Assembly (NCBI GenBank): GCA_030647325.1
Contig: JAUSJN010000011.1
Coordinates: forward strand, 1 to 46,263
Length of the DNA stretch: 46,263 bases
From: Nanobdellota archaeon
GTDB taxonomy: Archaea > Nanobdellota > Nanobdellia > Woesearchaeales > GW2011-AR9
Reading direction: 5' to 3'
The notes beneath the pieces were generated by a model, which was given only the letters and a program-made list of their open reading frames with translations, was not told the origin of the DNA and did not search any database. Each line of letters opens with the position of its first letter. The first letter of the stretch is position 1. Shown here piece by piece: positions 22,331 through 31,536 of this stretch. The translations under genes were made by a program, and so were the position numbers.

Positions 22331-22975
22331 TTATTGATATCCGTATAATTCGTTCACTTCTTGTTGGATTTCTTTGGCGATGACTTCTATTGATTGAGAT
22401 CCGTCGATCACCACTATCTTTTCCGAAGAGCTTAATTTTTGCAGGGTAAGAAGATACTTCTCACGGACTTTCTCTTGAAAAGTAAGAGCTTCAAAATACT
22501 CCTGAGTCCGCTGTGAGTCTTTTCCCATCCTCTGTTGAGCTTTCTCCACCGGAGTATCCAGAAAAATAGTCAGGTCGGGAATCCTCATCTCCTGATGGAG
22601 TTCGATCAATTCATCTATATCCTTGCCCTGCGCAGATTGATAGGCGATAGTGGAATGCTTATATCGGTCAGAGATCACCTGCAGACCTAAACGCAGACTT
22701 GGGACGATGAGATTATCGTGATGCCATTGCCGATCTTTGATGAAAAGGCCAGCCCAATAGTCTGGATCGTTGATGATCTCTTCCCCAGGCAATAAACTAC
22801 CGTTCAGCCGACGGCGGAGTTCCTTACCATAAGGAGATAATTGGGTCGGTTCACGGGTAAGCACCGGAACATTTTTTTTAAGTTTATCAAAAAGGTATTT
22901 CACTAGCAACGGCCCCTGTGTGCTGGTGCCGGCGCCATCTATCCCTTCTAATACTATAAACTTGCCTTCGTCCAC
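22331..22975 (-). CDS. tmk: Thymidylate kinase, P-loop lysine replaced
   Basis: A 214-aa dTMP kinase that makes dTDP for DNA synthesis. Landmarks: VLEGIDGAGTSTQ (8-20), the DRYKHSTIAYQSAQG block that contains the DR(Y/F) and thymidine-binding residues, PDLTIFLDTPVEKAQQRM, and a LID region rich in basic residues (GKDSQRTQEYF). In the P-loop the usual GxGK(S/T)T reads GAGTST, so T17 stands where the lysine would be. The start is GTG with an AAGGTGA ribosome site 5 bp upstream. It follows folA by 16 bp. Confidence 0.9.
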   Translation of the reverse strand: MDEGKFIVLEGIDGAGTSTQGPLLVKYLFDKLKKNVPVLTREPTQLSPYGKELRRRLNGSLLPGEEIINDPDYWAGLFIKDRQWHHDNLIVPSLRLGLQVISDRYKHSTIAYQSAQGKDIDELIELHQEMRIPDLTIFLDTPVEKAQQRMGKDSQRTQEYFEALTFQEKVREKYLLTLQKLSSSEKIVVIDGSQSIEVIAKEIQQEVNELYGYQ

Positions 22976-22991
22976 TCTATCACCTTACTGA

Positions 22992-23516
22992 TTATGGAAC
23001 TATCTTTTTATACGTCACAAACGAATATCCTTGCTTATCTTCCCGTTTCTTCTCTTCCCATTGCGCTAAATCTATTTTCGGGAAATAACGCATATTTTTA
23101 CCCGGCGGAACTTGCTGATCAACGTGAGTTATCTCCAAGGAAGTCGCATAGGGCATGGCCGCTTCATAGACTTGCTGCCCGCCGCCGATGAAAATCTTGG
23201 AGTAATCAATCCCACCGCTGTGGACACTTCGTTCCTGTAAAACATCAAGAGCATCTTCTAAAGAACGCGCAACGTATACTCCTTTCTCACCGAATGAAAG
23301 ATTGTTGGTAAGCACCACATTATGCCGGTTGGGGAGAGGACGGAATTTCTGTGGGATTGATTCATAGGTGACTCGCCCCATAACGACGGGATGAGGCGTG
23401 GTCAATTTTGCAAAACGTCTCATATCTTCCGGTAATCTCCAAGGGATTTTCCCTTCTATGCCGATGACATTATTCTGCGAAACTGCGGCTATCAAGATTA
23501 TTTCTGGTTGTTTCAT
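22992..23516 (-). CDS. folA: Dihydrofolate reductase
   Basis: A 174-aa DHFR that regenerates tetrahydrofolate consumed by ThyA. Landmarks: the N-terminal strand IILIAAVSQNNVIGIEGKIP, catalytic acid E30 in WRLPEDMRRF, the NADPH motif VVMGRVTYESIP, VVLTNN, and the FIGGGQQVYEAAMP loop. The start is set by a strong Shine-Dalgarno (GGAGGAG) about 6 bp upstream of this ATG; a longer frame beginning 57 bp further upstream would lack one. It lies between thyA and tmk. Confidence 0.94.
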   Translation of the reverse strand: MKQPEIILIAAVSQNNVIGIEGKIPWRLPEDMRRFAKLTTPHPVVMGRVTYESIPQKFRPLPNRHNVVLTNNLSFGEKGVYVARSLEDALDVLQERSVHSGGIDYSKIFIGGGQQVYEAAMPYATSLEITHVDQQVPPGKNMRYFPKIDLAQWEEKKREDKQGYSFVTYKKIVP

Positions 23517-23608
23517 GTTTTCTCCTCCTGTCAAAATAGGACCGGCAAAATTTGCCAGCCTAATTTTGATCACGCAAGAAATGAGATAGTTTTCTCATTT
23601 CTCCGCGT

Positions 23609-24475
23609 TTATACTGCGATCGGGAATTTGATGAAGGGATGATGTTGATAATCAATAACTTTTGTATTGGTGTACTGCCAATCAAAGATGGAACTGAAAT
23701 TTTCTGTCTTAAGAGAGGGCAAAGGATATGGTTTTCTGCTGGCCTGTTCTTCTGCGCCTTTCGCATGATTTACATAGATCTGGGTATCACTTAGGTTGCC
23801 GACCAGCGTCCCTTCTTTATATCCGGTCTCTTTTGCCAGCAGATGAAGTAAAGTAGCATAACTGGCAATATTAAATGGCAGGCCCAGCATCACATCGACT
23901 GAACGTTGATTCCAGGCAAGATGAAGTTTCCTGTCAAAAATATCCACCTGAAAACTATAATGGCAAGGCGGCAGGCCCATCTGATCCAATTGAACAGGAT
24001 TCCAAGCTGAAACGATCATCCTTCTATCATGGGGATTAGTTTTTATGGTCTTTACTAAGGTAGCAAGTTGATCGACACCTTGACCGGTGTAATCAGCATC
24101 TAAACCTTTATACTCAGCGCCGAAATGCCGCCACTGAAAGCCGTAAATAGGACCTAAGTCGCACTCCTCGGCCATCTTTCTTTTTGTTTCTGGATCCTGG
24201 CCGTAGGGAACTTTCTGCGGATTACACCATTCATTCCAGATAGGATTTTTCCGCTCATGTAACCAGCGCTTATCAGTCAAACCTTTCATAAAAAATTCTA
24301 ACTCTGAACTCACATTCTCATATTTAACTTTTTTCGTGGTCAGCAAAGGAAAGCCATCGGCCATATCATGCTCAAATTTTTCTCCAAAAATAGTCAGGGT
24401 ATCTACACCAGTACGATTCTCTTTTCGCACTCCCTTTTTGAGAACTCTCTTAACGATTTCTAAGTAAGCATCCAT
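23609..24475 (-). CDS. thyA: Thymidylate synthase (ThyA type)
   Basis: A 288-aa folate-dependent synthase converting dUMP to dTMP. The catalytic Cys is C171 in GLPPCHYSFQVD. R21 lies in KENRTGVDTL and binds the phosphate of dUMP, RRMIVSAWNP holds the arginine pair, and the folate and dUMP contacts are in NQRSVDVMLGLPFN and LSDTQIYVNH. With folA and tmk it forms a compact dTMP/dTDP route. Many archaea use ThyX or a different ThyA, so bacterial-like transfer of the cluster is possible but cannot be tested here. Confidence 0.95.
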   Translation of the reverse strand: MDAYLEIVKRVLKKGVRKENRTGVDTLTIFGEKFEHDMADGFPLLTTKKVKYENVSSELEFFMKGLTDKRWLHERKNPIWNEWCNPQKVPYGQDPETKRKMAEECDLGPIYGFQWRHFGAEYKGLDADYTGQGVDQLATLVKTIKTNPHDRRMIVSAWNPVQLDQMGLPPCHYSFQVDIFDRKLHLAWNQRSVDVMLGLPFNIASYATLLHLLAKETGYKEGTLVGNLSDTQIYVNHAKGAEEQASRKPYPLPSLKTENFSSIFDWQYTNTKVIDYQHHPFIKFPIAV

Positions 24476-24567
24476 CTCAAAGAGAGAAAAATAACGTCTT
24501 TAAAACCATTTAGGAGCTGGAAAATAGTAATTAAAATTCATTATCACTAGAAAGTAATTTATATTAT

Positions 24568-24686
24568 TTCCAACACTTTCTCTCCCAACCTTTTGATAAA
24601 AGGTTGATCAAAATCACTCAAGTGGGACTTCACTACGTTCAATCCCACGACTTCTTCCTATTAAATACATTCCAACACCTTCTCTC
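24568..24686. repeat. Palindromic insertion flanked by a 17-bp near-duplication at the DUF167 3' end
   Basis: TTCCAACACTTTCTCTC (24568-24584) and TTCCAACACCTTCTCTC (24670-24686) match at 16 of 17 bases; read on the minus strand they encode EKVLE just before a stop in both cases. Between them lie a perfect hairpin CAACCTTTT/AAAAGGTTG (24586-24606, loop GAT) and a second hairpin GTGGGA/TCCCAC (24622-24648) whose loop contains TCACTACGTTC, like the elements at 16609 and 22249. The spacer from 24476 to 24660 holds no gene. Confidence 0.55.
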
Positions 24687-24894
24687 TGTTTGTTTCTCCT
24701 GATTTGATACGCACAGAAAGTTTGTATTCTTTCTTAAAAAATTTTATCAATTCCAGATTTGCTTTGTTCTTTTCAGGAGCAGCTTTGAGGTATAATTTTA
24801 GTTTCCCACTTTCTTCTATTAATTCTGTCCGGCCAGCATGAGGGATGACTTTAATCTTTAATCTACCATTCTCAAGATGCTTACTGATGTCCAT
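24661..24894 (-). CDS. DUF167/UPF0235 (YggU-like) protein
   Basis: A 77-aa protein of the YggU family (COG1872). The core is GRLKIKVIPHAGRTELIEES, LYLKAAPEKNKANLELIKFF (the most conserved block) and LSVRIKSGETNREKVL. Function unknown despite wide conservation. The start overlaps the upstream membrane-protein gene by 14 bp, making it the last gene of the long minus-strand operon. Its 3' end has a near-duplicate copy downstream (see repeat). Confidence 0.87.
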   Translation of the reverse strand: MDISKHLENGRLKIKVIPHAGRTELIEESGKLKLYLKAAPEKNKANLELIKFFKKEYKLSVRIKSGETNREKVLECI

Positions 24895-25738
24895 GGATAA
24901 CAGCCTTGAACACATACATGCGCAGCCAGGCCAGGAAGAAAGCAGCCACTACCACATTTAACAAGGTAGAGTAGAGAGGATAGAAGATCAGCATCTTCTT
25001 GATGGGCAGCAGGATGACTGTCGCTATCAATGCGCTCACAGTGGCAAATAAGACTAACAACAATACTTTTTTCCATTGTTTTTTGAAAGCGCTGAACCCT
25101 GCTCCGACAGAATCCCAAGCTTTATACGACTTGACAAAATTATTGTAGATAAGGAAAATGATCACCATAAATAACACTACCACATAAAACAGCGCCGCTC
25201 CGTCCACCACTAAACGTATATTTTCCATCAGATTGCTGTGAGTAAGGTAAAAGACCGGCATAAGTTTTGGTGGAATATTCAGCAACAGCATCATAACTAT
25301 CTTTACGATCAAAAGCACACCTAAGAACAGCAGGAACGGAACAAACAAGGAAAGATTGAGCAGATTCCAGCGCCAGTAATTGTTGGCAGTCACTTTTTTC
25401 CCCTGCAGATAATTCCATATCCTGGCGTGAGAGTAGGAGAATAAGAACACTGAGCCGATAAGGAGGATGACCAATCCTGCCAATGAGGTGACAAGAAACC
25501 ATTTCAATGAAGTCAGGAATGGCGCTAACTGTTCCGGGTTTAAAGAAAGCATCATCTGCTGCAGTTCAGCAGTAGTACGGCCCTGCAATAATTCTAACGA
25601 GCGCCGCTGGGTGTAGGAAGAAAACCAGATGAAGGAGAAGATGATGAGAGAGAGAGAAGCAAGGTCTATCAGGAAAGTAGCAGCAAATCTTTTTTCCAGC
25701 TTGAATGAATCAAGATAATGTTGGATGTTTTTGTTCAT
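24881..25738 (-). CDS. Polytopic membrane protein in the large surface-protein operon
   Basis: A 285-aa protein with about six transmembrane helices: ~23-41 (FLIDLASLSLIIFSFIWF), ~79-100 (KWFLVTSLAGLVILLIGSVF), ~126-152, ~183-203 (AALFYVVVLFMVIIFLIYNN), ~228-247 and ~255-275. A soluble loop at ~45-78 contains Gln-rich sequence. No known motif. It lies 38 bp downstream of the 830-aa secreted protein gene and overlaps DUF167. It may be the membrane platform for the exported proteins upstream, by operon position only. Confidence 0.7.
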   Translation of the reverse strand: MNKNIQHYLDSFKLEKRFAATFLIDLASLSLIIFSFIWFSSYTQRRSLELLQGRTTAELQQMMLSLNPEQLAPFLTSLKWFLVTSLAGLVILLIGSVFLFSYSHARIWNYLQGKKVTANNYWRWNLLNLSLFVPFLLFLGVLLIVKIVMMLLLNIPPKLMPVFYLTHSNLMENIRLVVDGAALFYVVVLFMVIIFLIYNNFVKSYKAWDSVGAGFSAFKKQWKKVLLLVLFATVSALIATVILLPIKKMLIFYPLYSTLLNVVVAAFFLAWLRMYVFKAVIHGHQ

Positions 25739-25776
25739 GGTTGTTCAATGCGCAGTGCGGTATATAATAATTTCTC

Positions 25777-28269
25777 CTACCAGTCCGTATTCCTGCTTAC
25801 TTGCCCATGGCTGACCGTAACGCTGGCCGCTTCTTGTCCGGAACGCTCCCAGTTGACTTGGCCTACCTTAGAGATAAATCCGTCAATCTCATTACCCTCA
25901 TCGTCATAGCGGTCAAAACACACTTCTCCTATCGGTTCTCTGGCATCAGCAGCCCCAAAGGTCAATGCTCCGCCGATCACGCCGCCGGCAGAACCGGCAG
26001 TCAAAGGAGGTTGATTCCAGACGATACAGGCCCGGTCATACTCTTCAGTTGAATATTTGATGATGGCATCTCGGTCTCGATCACCATTCTGTAGCTGGAT
26101 GGGTGAGGCGACATTGCCATCGGAGTTGTACATCGGGACCGCACCTGGATAGAGGAAGATATTGAATGACACCGCGACACCATTTTCATCCACTAACGGG
26201 GTAAAAGTTTCATCTTGCGGAGCTGAGACGGCCCAGGTAACTTTATAGAAATATCCTTTCAACGGCTCTTTACTATCTGGATCATTATCGCGGTCCTGAT
26301 CTGCATAACAGAAATTTTCATCTATGCATACTTGCTTACTGTCGCAGATAAATAATTCTTCCGACTCCTCATCAGGATTCTTGTGACAAAGGATCGGCGA
26401 GGTTTCCGGCGAGCGTTCCATCTGGATAGACGCAATTGTCTGGTAAGTGCCAGAAGGGGTCTTTAATATCGCTTTTCCTTCTGGTTCAAGATCCTGCCAA
26501 TGATTAAATCCTACTTCACAGATGACTGAATTCCAGATATTTTCTCCTAATAACGGAGCGAAGGCAGCATCTTGCTGAGCACGCCAATTTCTGAAAAAGT
26601 CTGTCTCTCCAAATAAGAGATTGCTGATAGCCGGATATGATTTGAGATTATTAGTTATAGCGTAGATGGATTGGATAACTCCTCGTGCCGTCGCTGAATC
26701 ACCTTGAGAGGTCGATTCAATAGCTTCAAGTTTCGGCAGTATCTCAGGTTTACTCAAGAAGTCATCTGCCTGGACGGTTGCATCTTGGTCAGGACCATCC
26801 ACCAGTTCTTTGGTCGCCCATTTTCCATTCTCATCTTTATACATAAGCGCCTTATCTCCAGTTTGAAGAGTGACTTCATACAGGCCAGTATAGCCGATCG
26901 CTTGTCCCTTATCATTTAATTTTCTTTCAGCGAAAACACTTGTCCCGTCCGTAAGCTTGGTCCCTTCCTGATTTCCAGTAAGAGGGTTAAAGTATTCTAC
27001 CTCTTCTACATTCTCTGGTTTAGCACGATCCGCTCCCGTGGTTTTATATTCATAATCCACCAGATACCGCTGCCCAGACAAGGTAGCAGTCCCTCCTGTC
27101 GGCACCACACAGCCACCTTTTGTTCCACATCCAGATACGCCATCTTTGTAATAATCAACCTTGAGGTTTTCTTCCTCTCCGGTCTTGGTGTTAGTGCGCT
27201 GCATGGTTTCTTTTTCATAGTCAACGGCAGTGAAAACATCTTCTTCTAATTTCATAAATCCTGAAGGTCCTTCTTTTCCGGGCAATTGGATGCCCTCTTC
27301 AAGGTCGCCTAAACTGTCACTAATTTTTTGGTCTTTAGGGAAATTATATGATTTTTCTCCTACTTTCACTTTCCCATCAGGAGTTTGAGTTGCCAATATC
27401 TGGCCATCTCTAGCGATGGATGTCTCCAATAAACTTCCACCCTGAGCACGTTCTACTACCTGCACCCCAAATTCTTTGTCCTCATGGACGGTTATTACTC
27501 CTCCCGCACCACGCATGACCAGTGTGCCGTCCTCTCTGGTAAAAACTTCTTTCACTTTGAGAGTTTTCGCATATTGTCCATACGTATTTTTGCCAAGTAT
27601 AGATTCAAGATTAGATTTAGCTTGGGGTTGAATTTTTGCAGCCACTTCATTCTCTTTGAACTTTTTGAATGCTGCTGCTTCTGTTGCTTTTACTCCTGTG
27701 CCGTCGGCGTTAGTAATAAAAAATTCTCCTTTATCATTCTTGTAAACAGTCCCTGATTTTTTAAATTCAGCATCGGTTTCTTTAGTCCAGGTAGGAATAT
27801 CTACAAGCTGAGGCCCCTTAGTAACAACAACGTCCCCAAGATTGACATTTTGAGCTGCTACCGGCGGAGTAAATATCTTTCCTTGTGCATATGACGACGG
27901 AGCATCCGGCAGTCTCTCTAAAATAATTAGCGTTCCTGCTGGCTGTGCAGTAATTGTCTTTGGATCCTCCTGAGATTGGAGATACAGAAATCCATCAGCA
28001 TCTTTCAGAATTAAAACTCCCCCCACCGTCATTTTACCAGTATAAGTATAGGTTGGAGTTTTTCCCGCTTCTCCCACTAACGCGCTTCGATCAAACCAGG
28101 CTCTGCCTGCACGGGCTTCCTGGCTGCCGAAGAAGAACTGCCACACTGTACATCCTAACCCGCATTCTTCAGCAACAGTTTCTTGGTTATCTGTCTCCTG
28201 CGCCAACGCGAAGATAGAACTACACAAAAGGAAGAGTACAACGACACTCACTAGTTTTGCTGCTTTCAT
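25777..28269 (-). CDS. Large secreted protein (830 aa), surface operon
   Basis: The signal peptide is MKAAKLVSVVVLFLLCSSIF followed by ALAQ. The mature N-terminus has a Cys pair (EECGLGCTVWQFFFG). The middle (~70-470) consists of short repeated beta units around printed-like phrases such as DADGFLYLQ, NDKGEFFITNADGTG and MYKDENGKWATKE, suggesting a beta-repeat or propeller-like stalk. The C-terminal ~280 residues contain many cysteines and an acidic DQDRDNDPDS Ca-loop-like segment. No C-terminal anchor is obvious. Its start overlaps the stop of the 1080-aa gene in an ATGA arrangement. Family not recognised. Confidence 0.75.
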   Translation of the reverse strand: MKAAKLVSVVVLFLLCSSIFALAQETDNQETVAEECGLGCTVWQFFFGSQEARAGRAWFDRSALVGEAGKTPTYTYTGKMTVGGVLILKDADGFLYLQSQEDPKTITAQPAGTLIILERLPDAPSSYAQGKIFTPPVAAQNVNLGDVVVTKGPQLVDIPTWTKETDAEFKKSGTVYKNDKGEFFITNADGTGVKATEAAAFKKFKENEVAAKIQPQAKSNLESILGKNTYGQYAKTLKVKEVFTREDGTLVMRGAGGVITVHEDKEFGVQVVERAQGGSLLETSIARDGQILATQTPDGKVKVGEKSYNFPKDQKISDSLGDLEEGIQLPGKEGPSGFMKLEEDVFTAVDYEKETMQRTNTKTGEEENLKVDYYKDGVSGCGTKGGCVVPTGGTATLSGQRYLVDYEYKTTGADRAKPENVEEVEYFNPLTGNQEGTKLTDGTSVFAERKLNDKGQAIGYTGLYEVTLQTGDKALMYKDENGKWATKELVDGPDQDATVQADDFLSKPEILPKLEAIESTSQGDSATARGVIQSIYAITNNLKSYPAISNLLFGETDFFRNWRAQQDAAFAPLLGENIWNSVICEVGFNHWQDLEPEGKAILKTPSGTYQTIASIQMERSPETSPILCHKNPDEESEELFICDSKQVCIDENFCYADQDRDNDPDSKEPLKGYFYKVTWAVSAPQDETFTPLVDENGVAVSFNIFLYPGAVPMYNSDGNVASPIQLQNGDRDRDAIIKYSTEEYDRACIVWNQPPLTAGSAGGVIGGALTFGAADAREPIGEVCFDRYDDEGNEIDGFISKVGQVNWERSGQEAASVTVSHGQVSRNTDW

Positions 28270-31200
28270 ATCACATCCTCACCGACCGCATCACAGTAAT
28301 TCAATCCGCCATTGCTGAAATCTTCTATGACCGTAGTCAGGAAGCCAACGATATTTTCCAAGGTGTCGAAAATTTTCCAAATATAATTTGCTATCGTACA
28401 TCCCCCTGAAAGAGTACCACTAATACTGCAGGAAATACCGCAGCCGACAACGGTTAAGGTATGAGCTATGGCAAAAGGATCAGCAAATGCTCTAGCTAGC
28501 CCGCCGATCACTTGATCCCAGAACTGGGAGAAAGGAATGATGTACCACAATTCTCCGACCACATATTTACACACTAATAAGTCTTCTAATTCTTCACACA
28601 TGGCGATAGTAGCTAATCCGGAACGTACATCGTTCTCCAGACACATTATTTTACGGCATTTAATCTGCCGGAATTGGTCAAGATTCTTGATTATTCCAGG
28701 TACACATAATCCGGCAAAGGAAAGGAATAAGTTGTCTCTGATATCTCGTGCTGGGAATACTTCTTTTTCACCTAATGGATCGCCTGGCGCTTTCAGCAAT
28801 TCTACTTTATAGATCTCCAGAATAAAAGACTGCCATTCACCGTACCAGCCTAGATTCGTGCCTGGACGGCAGGATAAGACTTGAATTATCTGATCAAAAA
28901 TACTGCCTCCTTCATCAGCTGCTTTTGAACCACCAGTCATTCCAAAACAAAAAGCTACCTGCTCTGCTTTACCGCCATACGGGTTTGCCTGAAGTGCGTC
29001 ACCGGCAGATTTTGCAGTTTCAAATAACCTGACAACCCCAGTAATAATATTATAGATCTGGATCAGATAATCAGCCCATTTCAATATCTCTGCCAGTACG
29101 CCGATAATATCCCAGACAGTACTGATATCATCTCGGGCATCTTGTAATACTTGATCTAAACTTTCATCCTGCGCACCTAATTCAGAAAAGGCAAATGGTA
29201 CGATAACCGTGACTTGCTGCACTTCGGCTGCTCTTACCGCATTCTTACCTACTTGAGAAAATATCTTGAAGGTACAGAGATATTCAACTTCTTGTTTGAC
29301 AAATTGAGTCTCTTGATTCTGTCCGATCTGGAATAATTCCCGGCCATTGAAAGGTTCAAACTCAATGATCACATTCGGAGAAGGCGCATAATCACCTATA
29401 GCAGAGACACCGCCATATAATATCGCCCTGCTGATCACCGGAGCATTTACTGTTGGTTGATCGGCGTCAGCTTCTGGAATCGCGCAATTGACTAACTGGA
29501 TATCCAATGCTTTTACATCACTTACGTCAGCGCTCAGTAACATCTTAAACGGCAACCGAGTATAGGTCAATGGTGTGGTATCCAAATCAATAAATGCGCC
29601 TTCACCACCAAGAGGAGTTACTTTCTTCACTTCCCAGAAATCCGGATTTTCTTCGGTGGTCAAACCTAGTAGATCAATAGTGATAGTCGCTCCTTCCTCA
29701 CCGCTTCTAAATCTTTTGAGATTTTGAGGCTCATCTTCCGGCAAAGGCCAGCTTACTGCATCATTCCCGGCCGTGTCTTGCACCTGGACATCTACTTCAA
29801 GGCCGGATTCTGGACCGCTCTTGATAGGATCGGTCTCCAATTCACATTCCCATCGTCCTTCAGCTCTGATACAATCGTCTTCGGTAAAGATGACCCAGCC
29901 GTCTTCATCAATAAAGTCATTAGCCGGATAGGTGTTCTCGGCATCTAATAACAAGTCCTGCACATTGACTAATACGCGCACACCGCCGGCTTCAGACACG
30001 CGCACTACTAATTTAAACCGGTCATTGCTCTGGAAATAATCCTTATCGCCTACTTCAGAGACACCAAAGACTTCTATTTCCTCAACCTTAGGTCCGGTGT
30101 TATCTACTACAAATTCAGATTCAGGAGCAAGACCTTCATTGCCGACATTGTCCCGGAACCGAGACAAGCCAAGTGTTAATACTCCTTCATTGACCTCTTC
30201 ATCAACATCCCAATAGCATTCCAGAATTCCGTTCTCTTCCTCACAGGCAGTCGGTTCAGCAAGATTGCTCAATCCAAATCCAGCTAAATTTGCCCGGATA
30301 CCGTCTTTGCTTATGCCAGCGCCCTGATCTTCAGTCCGTAAAATAATCTTATTCTCTCCGCTCTTCACATAACTTTTTCCTTCAAACTGTCTGACCGTGC
30401 CGAAGAATTTGATAGTCGGCGCGGAATTGTCAACTACAAATGATGAAGACAAACTTTTTTCTGCTGCGTTGCCTTTCTCATCAGTTACTTTCACCAATAC
30501 GCTGACGGTTCCGGCAGGATTGACGTTGACATTATTCCAAGCACAATGCCAGAGGTCATCAACATCAGCATCTGCCTCACAAGCGGCTTGATCACCGTCA
30601 AGATCCGCCTGCTGAGAATACCCGGTTACGGTAGGAACGCTTTTCTCTATCACATCAACCTGTATATCGGTGGAAGAGGCAAATTGCCCGATGAATTGCC
30701 CATACTTAGTAAAGTTCAGTTCATTTCCGATGAGCGGTTTGACAAAATCAGCAAAGAATGATACCGAAGGACTGAACGAGACATGCCCTAAATTATCTTC
30801 AGCACGGACTTTTAGCCTCTTGCTGCCTTCGCCAGTCATGGTGGCTTGCAAGATCCCTTCGTATCCTGCATCACTGAGGTAACTGAAGGTCTCTGTTCCG
30901 GCAGGCAGATCAATCGTCTGCAAAACCGTTCCAGTATCGCCATCAATAATATCAATCTTCTTCAATCCTGCAGAAGGTACGCCGCTTTTTTTATCATTGA
31001 CCGTGAAATCTATCTTCACTTTTCCGTCCTGAGCTTGGCTTGCTTTTCCCGGAGAGAAGAATACCTGCGGAGCGGAACCATCTGCTTTGATCACATCACC
31101 AGAGGAAGCGGATTCAAGCTTCAAGGCTAGATTCATAAATGAATAGATGACCTGGAAAGCATATTCTCCTTCTTGGATGCCATCGGTAAGCGGGCTGATA

Positions 31201-31508
31201 TATTTACATAATACTCCCAAGGTGCTTGGTGAACAGGAAGTGAAAGAAGCTTGATTATCCCCAATCTTGATCTTGACATCTTCCGGCTTGACGCTGCTAT
31301 TGGTCCCTGCGCCAGAGATCAGCGCTTCGACCGTCCAGACATCGCCCTGCGCATCGACGTGCTGCGGAATTTCTGCTTCGCCTTGATTTTTTGTAATCTG
31401 CACTGACGCGGCAAGAGCACTGGCAGAATACACCGGCATGGTCAAGACTAGCATAACCATAAACAAGCCGACCATGCTCCAGATGCTTTTCACGTTTTGT
31501 TTTTTCAT
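28266..31508 (-). CDS. Giant secreted Ig-like repeat protein with membrane-inserting C-terminus (1080 aa)
   Basis: The signal peptide spans about residues 8-34. Ig-like domains follow, with boundary phrases DGSAPQVFFSP (~144), FADFVKPLIG (~252), VVDNSAPTIKF (~358) and VVDNTGPKVEE (~467), and internal Cys pairs. The C-terminal third changes character: helical and hydrophobic (DIIGVLAEILKWADYLIQIY, VVRLFETAKSAGDAL) with about 15 cysteines and near the end TLTVVGCGISCSISGTLSGG and IFDTLENIVGFLTTVIEDF. This looks like an adhesin stalk with a membrane-embedded, disulfide-rich base. It is 28 bp downstream of the pilin-like 795-aa gene and overlaps the 830-aa gene by 4 bp. Confidence 0.75.
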   Translation of the reverse strand: MKKQNVKSIWSMVGLFMVMLVLTMPVYSASALAASVQITKNQGEAEIPQHVDAQGDVWTVEALISGAGTNSSVKPEDVKIKIGDNQASFTSCSPSTLGVLCKYISPLTDGIQEGEYAFQVIYSFMNLALKLESASSGDVIKADGSAPQVFFSPGKASQAQDGKVKIDFTVNDKKSGVPSAGLKKIDIIDGDTGTVLQTIDLPAGTETFSYLSDAGYEGILQATMTGEGSKRLKVRAEDNLGHVSFSPSVSFFADFVKPLIGNELNFTKYGQFIGQFASSTDIQVDVIEKSVPTVTGYSQQADLDGDQAACEADADVDDLWHCAWNNVNVNPAGTVSVLVKVTDEKGNAAEKSLSSSFVVDNSAPTIKFFGTVRQFEGKSYVKSGENKIILRTEDQGAGISKDGIRANLAGFGLSNLAEPTACEEENGILECYWDVDEEVNEGVLTLGLSRFRDNVGNEGLAPESEFVVDNTGPKVEEIEVFGVSEVGDKDYFQSNDRFKLVVRVSEAGGVRVLVNVQDLLLDAENTYPANDFIDEDGWVIFTEDDCIRAEGRWECELETDPIKSGPESGLEVDVQVQDTAGNDAVSWPLPEDEPQNLKRFRSGEEGATITIDLLGLTTEENPDFWEVKKVTPLGGEGAFIDLDTTPLTYTRLPFKMLLSADVSDVKALDIQLVNCAIPEADADQPTVNAPVISRAILYGGVSAIGDYAPSPNVIIEFEPFNGRELFQIGQNQETQFVKQEVEYLCTFKIFSQVGKNAVRAAEVQQVTVIVPFAFSELGAQDESLDQVLQDARDDISTVWDIIGVLAEILKWADYLIQIYNIITGVVRLFETAKSAGDALQANPYGGKAEQVAFCFGMTGGSKAADEGGSIFDQIIQVLSCRPGTNLGWYGEWQSFILEIYKVELLKAPGDPLGEKEVFPARDIRDNLFLSFAGLCVPGIIKNLDQFRQIKCRKIMCLENDVRSGLATIAMCEELEDLLVCKYVVGELWYIIPFSQFWDQVIGGLARAFADPFAIAHTLTVVGCGISCSISGTLSGGCTIANYIWKIFDTLENIVGFLTTVIEDFSNGGLNYCDAVGEDVI

Positions 31509-31536
31509 GATTTATTTTTAGTTTATGTATTTATCA

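Noticed and set aside
23517-23573. N-terminal extension of DHFR by 19 residues
   Set aside because: The strong Shine-Dalgarno lies inside it, directly before ATG 23516, and DHFR homology begins there.
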